NCBI RefSeq assembly: GCF_023015765.1 | Contig: NZ_JALKAL010000002.1 | Location: 469,778 to 533,777 of the forward strand | DNA: 64,000 nucleotides | DNA from: Ornithinimicrobium sp. F0845 | Lineage (GTDB): Bacteria; Actinomycetota; Actinomycetes; Actinomycetales; Dermatophilaceae | Direction: 5' to 3' | In this document: one piece after another, positions 58,212-64,000 of the stretch | Position numbering within the stretch: position 1 is the stretch's first letter | How the letters are laid out: every line of letters starts with the position of its first letter | Notes under the pieces: generated by a model | The model's database searches: none | Told to the model about the DNA's origin: nothing | Seen by the model: only the letters and a program-made list of their open reading frames with translations | Program-made: the position numbers and the translations under genes

Positions 58212-58589
58212 ATGGGTTTTCTTGATTTCATGCTGTGGTTCCTCTGGGTCTGGTTCGCCATCGTCTGCATCTGGGCGTACATCTGGATCGTCATCGACGT
58301 GTTCCGCGACCACACGCTGAACGGCTGGGCGAAGGCGGGATGGCTGATCCTCTTGGTGCTTCTCCCGTTCCTGGGTGCGCTCATCTACCTGATCGCGCGG
58401 GGCGGTTCAATCGCATCGCGCCAGGCGCGCGACGTGAGTGAGGCACAGCAGGCCCACGCGGAATACATCCGAAGCGTGGTCGGCACTGCGTCGCCGGGAA
58501 CTGAGATCGAGCGCGCGCAGTCGCTGCTCACTTCCGGCGCGATCACACAGGCGGAGTTCGACTCGCTCAAGGCAAGAGCGCTCGCGTGA
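58212..58589 (+). CDS. Small membrane protein, PLDc_N-like plus SHOCT domain
   Basis: A 125-residue protein. Two membrane helices (MLWFLWVWFAIVCIWAYIWI and WAKAGWLILLVLLPFLGALI) with the loop RDHTLNGW are the PLDc_N/phospholipase-D-nuclease-N pattern. The C-terminus (ERAQSLLTSGAITQAEFDSL) is a SHOCT oligomerisation motif. GAGGTG lies before ATG 58212. It overlaps the next gene by 4 bases (GTGA). It heads the small-protein/sulfatase operon. Confidence 0.85.
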   Translation: MGFLDFMLWFLWVWFAIVCIWAYIWIVIDVFRDHTLNGWAKAGWLILLVLLPFLGALIYLIARGGSIASRQARDVSEAQQAHAEYIRSVVGTASPGTEIERAQSLLTSGAITQAEFDSLKARALA

Positions 58590-59051
58590 ACCGGGCCGAT
58601 ACTGAGCAGGAGATGGAAGACCTCGAGTACGGGCCGGTGGAGCTTGTCCTCACCGCCTTCGCGGGCGAGGAGCCGAGCCTAGGCGTCCTGGATGCGCTGG
58701 CGGATCTCGCCGATGCCGCAACGATCCGGTTGATCGACCTGGTTCACGTCGCGCGCGATCACGACGGCACCGTCACATTCGCGGAGATCGACGACCGCGG
58801 GATCGAGGTCTGTGCGATCGATCTGGTCGCCGCGGGGCTCGCATCGGACGATGATGTGCACGAACTGGCGTCGCGGCTGCCTCCGGGCACCTCAGCGCTC
58901 CTGCTTTGTCGTGGAACTGCTGTGGGCGAAGAAGCTGGCCTCGCGGCTCATGGAGGCCGACGGCTTCGTCGTCGACTCGGTCCGAATTCCCGCCCCCGTG
59001 GTCAACTTCGTGGCCGTCGAGGCGGCCGAGATCGAGATGGAAGTGAGCTGA
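58586..59051 (+). pseudogene. DUF6325-family protein, interrupted by a +1 frameshift
   Basis: Starting at GTG 58586 the frame reads LEYGPVELVLTAFAGEEPSL, DAATIRLIDLVHVARDHDGT and LPPGTSALLL, the DUF6325 N-terminal pattern. It then goes wrong near 58906. The next frame continues FVVELLWAKKLASRLMEADG, FVVDSVRIPAPVVNFVAVEA and ends with TGA 59049-59051, one base before the next ATG. Removing one base in CTGCTTTGTC would restore a 154-residue protein. The ending fits the operon so well that the break is either recent or a sequencing error. Function of the family is unknown. Confidence 0.7.
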
Positions 59052-59052
59052 C

Positions 59053-59394
59053 ATGCCACTGAGGAGAAGGGGCCGGCCCGGACTGGTCGGAACGGCGGCG
59101 CGCACCGCAGTGGTCGCCGGCACCGCGACGACCGTGAGCGACAACGTTGCTCGGCGACAACAGAATCGCGCCGAGGAGAAGCGCGCCGAGGAGAAGTACG
59201 TGCAGCACGAGGACCCGGTGCAGCAGCAGGCTGCCGGGATGGCAGCGACTCCCACCCCAGTTCCCGCGGCGGCGGCCGCTCCCGCGCCCGACATGGTCAC
59301 CCAGTTGCAGCAGCTCGCTGACCTGAAGGCGCAGGGGGTGCTCACCGAGGTGGAGTTCGAGAACGCGAAAGCCAAGCTGCTGAACCGACTGTGA
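59053..59394 (+). CDS. SHOCT-domain protein with basic, Ala/Pro-rich linker
   Basis: A 113-residue protein. The start MPLRRRGRPGLVGTAARTAV includes a weak hydrophobic stretch, followed by a charged RRQQNRAEEKRAEEKYVQHE coiled stretch, an Ala/Pro linker and a C-terminal SHOCT motif (QLQQLADLKAQGVLTEVEFE). It shares SHOCT with the first gene of the operon, so the two may interact. No clear enzyme domain is present. Confidence 0.82.
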   Translation: MPLRRRGRPGLVGTAARTAVVAGTATTVSDNVARRQQNRAEEKRAEEKYVQHEDPVQQQAAGMAATPTPVPAAAAAPAPDMVTQLQQLADLKAQGVLTEVEFENAKAKLLNRL

Positions 59395-59439
59395 AACCGG
59401 AATTACTGAACCCGTTCCAGGGATACCGAGGAGAGAATC

Positions 59440-61788
59440 GTGAACGACGCCCACACGGTGATCGGATCGCCCTTGCCGCCGGCGAGGACGCTGCCCTTCC
59501 CGCCGAAGTCCTCCGGTAGCATCGCTGGGCGGACGATCCAGGAGTCCGTCTACTCACCGAAACCCGCCGACGATCATTTGCCGGACGACGCGCCGAACGT
59601 GCTCGTCATCCTCATCGACGATGCCGGTCCCGCGCTGCCGTCGACGTTCGGCGGTGCGATCCGCACCGCGACGCTCGACCGGGTGCGAGCGGGCGGCGTG
59701 GGGTTCAATCGGTTCCACACGACCGCGATGTGCTCGCCCACCCGGGCGTCGCTGCTGACCGGTCGCAATCATCACCGCGTTGGGAACGGCCAGATCGCGG
59801 AACTCGCGAACGACTGGGACGGCTACTCCGGGCACATCCCCAAGAGCAGCGCCACGATGGCCGAGGTGCTCCGGCACTACGGATACGCCACCGCGGCCTG
59901 GGGCAAGTGGCACAACACCCCCGCCGAGGAGACTACGAAGGCGGGGCCCTTCGACCGCTGGCCCACGGGCTACGGATTCGAGTACTTCTATGGCTTCCTC
60001 GCGGGCGAGGCGTCCCAATACGAGCCCAACCTCGTGCGCAACACCACTTCCGTGCTCCCGCCGAAGACCCCCGAAGAGGGCTACCACCTCAGCGAGGACC
60101 TTGCCGACGACGCAATCGCGTGGTTGCGCGACCACAAGGCGCTCGCTCCGGATCAACCGTTCCTCATGTATTGGGCGACCGGCGCGATCCACGGACCGCA
60201 CCACATCATGAAGGAGTGGGCCGACAGATACACGGGCGCGTTCGACGACGGCTGGGACGTCTACCGCGAGCGGTCGTTCGAAGGGGCAAAGGCCGCAGGA
60301 TGGATCCCCCCGGATGCCGAGCTCACGCCGCGGGACGAGAAACTGGCAGCGTGGAACGACATCCCCGAGCACCACAAGCCGTTCCAGCGCCGGCTCATGG
60401 AGATCGCCGCGGGTTTCGCCGAGCACGCCGACGCTCAGGCCGGACGCGTCCTCGACGAGATCGAACGTCTCGGGTACAACGAGAACACGATCATCTTTTA
60501 CATCTGGGGCGACAACGGATCGTCGGGCGAGGGCCAGAACGGCACCATCAGCGAGTTGCTCGCGCAGAACGGCATCCCGACCACCGTCGACCAGCACCTC
60601 GCGGCGCTCGATGAGCTCGGCGGCCTCGACGCACTCGGCACGCCGGCGACCGACAACCAGTACCACGCGGCGTGGGCGTGGGCCGGCTCGTCCCCCTACA
60701 AGGGCATGAAGCTGCTCGCCTCTCACCTGGGCGGCACGCGGAATCCGATGGTCATCCAGTGGCCGGGGCATATCGAGCCCGACCCGACGCCGCGGACACA
60801 GTTCCACCACGTCATCGACATCGTGCCCACGGTCTACGAGATCCTGGGGATCTCGCACCCCGAGACGGTAGGTGGCGCCCCGCAGGACCCGATCGACGGT
60901 GTCAGCCTCGCCTACGCGATCGAGGATCCGCATGCTGCAGGCAGGCGACGTGCGCAGTACTTCGAGATTATGGGCAGCCGGGCGATCTACGCCGACGGAT
61001 GGATGGCTTCCGCGACCGGACCTCGACTGCCGTGGGTCCCCGGACTCCCGCCGGGCATCACGACGTGGACCCCCGATCAGGACACGTGGGAGCTCTACGA
61101 CCTCGACAACGACTGGAGCCAGGCGCGCGACCTCGGGGCGGAACAGCCGGAGAAGCTCGCGGAGCTCAAGGAGCTGTTCGCGATCGAGGCCGCGCGCAAC
61201 GACGCGCTTCCCATCGGGGGCGGCCTCTGGGTGCCCGTGATGCACCCGGAGGACCGCATCAGCCCGCCCTTCACCGAATGGGAGATGGGCGGCGATACCG
61301 TCCGCGTGCCGGAGTTCTGCGCGCCCGCGCTGGGGAATCGGCCGAACACGGTCACAATCGAGTGCACCGTGCCCGACGGCGCGAACGGCGTTCTCTACAA
61401 GCTCGGGGGCGCCGGCGGCGGCCTCACCTGCTACCTGATCGACGGGGTGCTGACGTACGAGTACAACCTGTTCCTCGTGCAGCGCACGATGATCGCCGCG
61501 CCTGCACCGCTTGCCGCGGGCGACCACACGGTGGAGATTGAAACGCGCTACGTCGAGGCTCGTCCAGGAGGGTCTCTGCACGTATCGTTGCGCGTGGATG
61601 GCACCGAGGTGGTATCGGGAGAGGTTCCGATCAGCGCCCCCCTGCTGTTCTCGGCGAACGACTGTCTCGACATCGGTCGCGCCTACGGCGGCGCGGTCTC
61701 ACGCGCGTACGCCGACCGGATGCCGTTCGCTTTCGAGGGGCGGATAGATCGCGTGCACATCGCGTACGCACTGCCGCAGCAGGCTTGA
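59440..61788 (+). CDS. Arylsulfatase (formylglycine type, AtsD-like)
   Basis: A 782-residue type I sulfatase. The metal-site start is NVLVILIDDAGPALPSTFGG, and the modified Cys is C98 in TAMCSPTRASLLTGR, the C-x-P-x-R signature that FGE converts. HHRVGNGQIAEL, KWHNTPAEE and IFYIWGDNGSSGEGQNG follow as in the family. A C-terminal part of about 170 residues (NTVTIECTVPDGANGVLYKL) is a beta-sandwich-like extension, giving a length close to the mycobacterial AtsD of about 787 residues. There is no signal peptide, so it acts in the cytoplasm on an imported or internal sulfate ester. GGAGAG lies before GTG 59440, 45 bases after the SHOCT gene. Confidence 0.93.
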   Translation: MNDAHTVIGSPLPPARTLPFPPKSSGSIAGRTIQESVYSPKPADDHLPDDAPNVLVILIDDAGPALPSTFGGAIRTATLDRVRAGGVGFNRFHTTAMCSPTRASLLTGRNHHRVGNGQIAELANDWDGYSGHIPKSSATMAEVLRHYGYATAAWGKWHNTPAEETTKAGPFDRWPTGYGFEYFYGFLAGEASQYEPNLVRNTTSVLPPKTPEEGYHLSEDLADDAIAWLRDHKALAPDQPFLMYWATGAIHGPHHIMKEWADRYTGAFDDGWDVYRERSFEGAKAAGWIPPDAELTPRDEKLAAWNDIPEHHKPFQRRLMEIAAGFAEHADAQAGRVLDEIERLGYNENTIIFYIWGDNGSSGEGQNGTISELLAQNGIPTTVDQHLAALDELGGLDALGTPATDNQYHAAWAWAGSSPYKGMKLLASHLGGTRNPMVIQWPGHIEPDPTPRTQFHHVIDIVPTVYEILGISHPETVGGAPQDPIDGVSLAYAIEDPHAAGRRRAQYFEIMGSRAIYADGWMASATGPRLPWVPGLPPGITTWTPDQDTWELYDLDNDWSQARDLGAEQPEKLAELKELFAIEAARNDALPIGGGLWVPVMHPEDRISPPFTEWEMGGDTVRVPEFCAPALGNRPNTVTIECTVPDGANGVLYKLGGAGGGLTCYLIDGVLTYEYNLFLVQRTMIAAPAPLAAGDHTVEIETRYVEARPGGSLHVSLRVDGTEVVSGEVPISAPLLFSANDCLDIGRAYGGAVSRAYADRMPFAFEGRIDRVHIAYALPQQA

Positions 61789-61980
61789 CGGGGCATGTCG
61801 GAGGGCCTCACTCCGTGGTGCGTGGTTCGTGGCGTCGAAGTGGGGCAGCCATTGTCCCTACAGTTCTGCGTTCGCAGAGAAGGGCGAATCGCGGTTCACG
61901 CCCGAGTCCGGCCTCTGCAAGGCCCGGTGCAGCTCCCCGGTCCAGACGCGAGTTTGGTCCGGGGCGCTTTGTCGTTGTGG

Positions 61981-62484
61981 TCACTCTCGGACCGTGGCGC
62001 CCCACACCGACTGGGCACCGGAGTCCCCGACGCGGTAGACCTGCACCCCGGCTGCAAGGGCGGCGACCACGCTGAGCACGGCGACGACCGTCACGAGCCC
62101 GCGGCCCGCCGGCGCGCCGCTGACGGCCAAGGCCGCGGTGCGTCCTTCCTCCGTGGCGGAGTCACGCTCGGCCCTGCGGGACAGGAACACGAGGACGACG
62201 AGGAGGATCAGCAGTGGCACAGCAAACCAGATGAGCTGCTCGCCGAGGTCCTCGTGGTCGCCCGGGGAGCCCACCCGGTCCTCCAGTGCGTCGCCGCTGG
62301 AGGTCGCGACCGGGATCAGGAGCGTGGCGATCGCGGCGATCCCCACGACGACCGGGCCGTAGGTCCTGCGCCACGCGGGCCGCACCGCGATGGCGATCGT
62401 GCCCAGGACCGCCAGCGGCAGCAGGACGACGACCCCGTGGACGACGAGCGGGTGGAGCGGCAAGCCGTTGATGGTGTCGAACAC
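61981..62484 (-). CDS. DUF2231 membrane protein
   Basis: A 167-residue membrane protein. The start GLPLHPLVVHGVVVLLPLAV with its two His is the DUF2231 hallmark, and four helices are visible. Members may bind heme or metals; the function is unproven. GTG 62484 has AAGGAG six bases upstream. It is divergent from the SPFH gene. The 190 bases between its stop and the sulfatase end hold no recognised gene. Confidence 0.87.
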   Translation of the reverse strand: MFDTINGLPLHPLVVHGVVVLLPLAVLGTIAIAVRPAWRRTYGPVVVGIAAIATLLIPVATSSGDALEDRVGSPGDHEDLGEQLIWFAVPLLILLVVLVFLSRRAERDSATEEGRTAALAVSGAPAGRGLVTVVAVLSVVAALAAGVQVYRVGDSGAQSVWGATVRE

Positions 62485-62583
62485 GAGGGGCTCCTTCGGT
62501 TGTGGTGGAGCAACTTTCGCACCCCATGACCCCTGCCGTGCGGATCGCCCCGCCGACGATTTCTCGGCGTCCGTCCCCGCTGG

Positions 62584-62660
62584 CCCGCCGACCGAAGCAC
62601 CACTTCCCGTTGACCCGCCGACTGAACCACCCCGGAAATGGTGCTATTATTTTGATATCA
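62584..62660 (+). promoter_or_regulatory. Upstream control region of the SPFH gene
   Basis: CCCGCCGACCGAAGCACC (62584-62601) recurs with two changes at 62614-62631, 30 bases on. TGCTATTAT (62642-62650) is a strong extended -10 in an AT-rich stretch. The palindrome TGATATCA (62653-62660) overlaps the start of transcription and may be the site of the downstream Arc-type repressor. Confidence 0.5.
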
Positions 62661-62683
62661 TTTTTAAGAGAGAGGACACAGCG

Positions 62684-63640
62684 ATGAGCGAGGCACAGGA
62701 CGAGTCGGTGGGCGGCGCACCGGCAGGCACACCCGTCGGGCACGAGGGCACGCGCGTCGACGCGACGGAGCGCAGGGCGTGGTCGATCGACGGTTTCGCC
62801 GGTCTCGTCATCTTCCTCGCGGTGCTCGGTGTCGGGGTGTGGCTCATCATCATCGGGACGATCGCCGCCGCGGAGGGCGAGGGTGGCATCGGCCAGCTGG
62901 TCGGCGGCTCGCTGCTGGTGGTCCTCGCCTGCGTCATGCTGGCCTCGCTGACCGTGATCGCGCCGGGGCACACCAAGGTCGTGCAGTTCTTCGGGCGCTA
63001 CATCGGCACCGTGCGCAAGCCCGGCCTGCGGATGACCGTGCCGCTGGCCACGCGCAAGAATGTCTCGGTCCGGGTGCACAACTTCGAGACCAGCGACCTC
63101 AAGGTCAACGACTTCGACGGCAACCCGATCAACATCGCGGCGATCGTGGTGTGGCAGGTCGCCGACACCGCTCGGGCCACCTTCAGCGTGGAGGACTACG
63201 AGGACTTCGTGGCCGTGCAGGCCGAGTCCGCGCTGCGCCACGTGGCGATGAGCCACCCCTATGACAACGACGCCCGCGAGGTGACGCTGCGCGGTGACAC
63301 CGACGTGATCAACGCCGAGCTCGCGCGCGAGGTCGCGGAGCGGATCACCCTCGCCGGCCTCGAGGTCATCGAGGTCCGCATCTCGAGCCTGGCCTACTCC
63401 CCCGAGATCGCCCAGGCGATGCTGCAGCGCCAGCAGGCCTCGGCCATCATCGCGGCCCGCGAGAAGATCGTCGACGGTGCCGTCGGCATGGTCGAGGGCG
63501 CGTTGACCCGCCTGGAGGGCCAGGGCATCGTGGACCTCGACGACGAGCGCCGCGCCTCGATGGTCTCCAACCTGCTCGTCGTGCTGTGCTCCGAACGAGG
63601 CACCACCCCCGTCGTCAACGCGGGGTCGCTCTACTCCTGA
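62684..63640 (+). CDS. SPFH-domain (stomatin/prohibitin-like) protein
   Basis: A 318-residue membrane protein. Two helices ([20 protein letters not shown] and [20 protein letters not shown]) precede an SPFH/Band-7 domain ([60 protein letters not shown]) and a coiled-coil end ([20 protein letters not shown]). SPFH proteins build membrane microdomains and recruit proteases. GAGAGAGGA precedes ATG 62684. The Arc-type gene follows 13 bases on, a typical actinobacterial pair. Confidence 0.88.
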   Translation: MSEAQDESVGGAPAGTPVGHEGTRVDATERRAWSIDGFAGLVIFLAVLGVGVWLIIIGTIAAAEGEGGIGQLVGGSLLVVLACVMLASLTVIAPGHTKVVQFFGRYIGTVRKPGLRMTVPLATRKNVSVRVHNFETSDLKVNDFDGNPINIAAIVVWQVADTARATFSVEDYEDFVAVQAESALRHVAMSHPYDNDAREVTLRGDTDVINAELAREVAERITLAGLEVIEVRISSLAYSPEIAQAMLQRQQASAIIAAREKIVDGAVGMVEGALTRLEGQGIVDLDDERRASMVSNLLVVLCSERGTTPVVNAGSLYS

Positions 63641-63653
63641 CCGGGTGAGCCCT

Positions 63654-63887
63654 ATGGACGATCAGAATCCGACGTCCGACCGGCGTCGAGCCGCAGCAGC
63701 CCGCAAGCAGGTGCTGCTGCGGCTCGACCCTGCCGTCCACGAGGCGCTGCAGCGCTGGGCGGCCGACGAGCTGCGCAGCGTCAACGCGCAGATCGAGGTC
63801 GTGCTGCGTGACGCGCTCAAGAAGGCCGGACGCGCGCCCCGCGGCGCTGCCCCCATCCGCCGGCCCGGCCGGCCACCGAAGTCATAG
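63654..63887 (+). CDS. Arc-type ribbon-helix-helix DNA-binding protein
   Basis: A 77-residue small protein. KQVLLRLDPAVHEALQRWAA then DELRSVNAQIEVVLRDALKK is the ribbon-helix-helix of Arc/MetJ repressors, followed by a basic Pro-rich tail. It probably represses the operon from the TGATATCA site. I use ATG 63654; a GTG at 63645 adds three residues. Co-transcribed with the SPFH gene. Confidence 0.85.
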   Translation: MDDQNPTSDRRRAAAARKQVLLRLDPAVHEALQRWAADELRSVNAQIEVVLRDALKKAGRAPRGAAPIRRPGRPPKS

Positions 63888-63904
63888 GCGCGTCGTCACC
63901 CGAC

Positions 63905-64000
63905 TCACTCGCGGGCATCGACAACCCACTCGAGGCCCAGACCGAGAAGGGCCTGGTCAGAGGTGAGCAGAGCGAGCCCCTCGGAGGAGGCCTGCGCCAG
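63905..64000 (-). CDS. PIN-domain protein, C-terminal fragment
   Basis: The window ends inside this gene. The last 31 codons read LAQASSEGLALLTSDQALLG and LGLEWVVDARE, then TGA. ALLTSDQALLGLG with its Asp is the end motif of PIN ribonucleases (VapC type). The stop is 17 bases from the convergent Arc-type gene. The start and any antitoxin lie outside the window. Confidence 0.65.
   Translation of the reverse strand: MAQASSEGLALLTSDQALLGLGLEWVVDARE

Noticed and set aside
59554..61581. 675-codon minus-strand frame opposite the sulfatase
   Set aside because: Antisense shadow of a well-supported sulfatase; no motif or start signal.
53311..61790. Prophage
   Set aside because: Apart from the recombinase fossil there are no phage structural, lysis or replication genes.

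Overview
The window is high-G+C DNA with actinobacterial hallmarks: a mycothiol-dependent nitroreductase-like thioredoxin-fold protein, an F420-type LLM oxidoreductase, a DUF222/HNH endonuclease with a PafBC-like promoter, an SPFH-Arc gene pair, and many genes whose start codon lies 6-8 nt after a TANNNT-like -10 (apparently leaderless). I infer Actinomycetota, probably Micrococcales near Dermatophilaceae/Ornithinimicrobiaceae. The family guess is soft.

Layout. 1-13.9 kb is an acyl-CoA/aromatic-acid catabolic block: cyclase, TPP-dependent decarboxylase-like enzyme, hotdog thioesterase, benzoate/2-aminobenzoate-type CoA ligase, PaaX-type repressor, 3-hydroxyacyl-CoA dehydrogenase, a complete branched-chain-amino-acid-type ABC importer (livKHMGF), and a dsbA-like/rpiB/SDR/ridA operon. 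13.9-26.8 kb holds housekeeping and stress genes: pepN, malQ, an MscS channel, an ArsR-type regulator with an MFS exporter, glbO, an alpha/beta hydrolase, a SigE-family sigma factor overlapping a 664-residue membrane-anchored protein, and a GNAT enzyme. 26.8-33.6 kb has the HNH endonuclease, a DUF2786 protein and a TetR-controlled DrrAB-type efflux pair. 33.6-53.3 kb holds GH13 glucosidase, a CNNM-type CBS protein, thioesterases, VOC and LLM enzymes, arginine deiminase, a pseudouridine synthase, ettA, an ssb paralogue, two overlapping dynamin-like GTPases, tRNA-Arg, tyrA, a PrsW protease, orn and tRNA-His.

53.3-61.8 kb looks like an acquired island beside tRNA-His. It starts with a decayed large-serine-recombinase fragment and carries a formylglycine-generating enzyme (FGE), a broken DUF1214 remnant, a MalT/LAL-type LuxR regulator, a carboxymuconolactone-decarboxylase-like protein, a SHOCT/DUF6325/SHOCT operon (the middle gene frameshifted) and a 782-residue arylsulfatase with the CSPTR site that FGE would mature. 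I infer one regulated sulfate-ester-hydrolysis module with an uncharacterised small-protein accessory set.

61.8-64 kb returns to core-like genes: DUF2231, SPFH, an Arc-type repressor and a PIN-domain fragment.

A second signal runs through the core DNA. The 9-mer AGTATGCCG (either strand) occurs at least 15 times between 1.3 and 48.6 kb, in several reading frames and between genes, forces ATA isoleucine codons at four sites, and was not found in the last 15 kb. All counts were made by eye.
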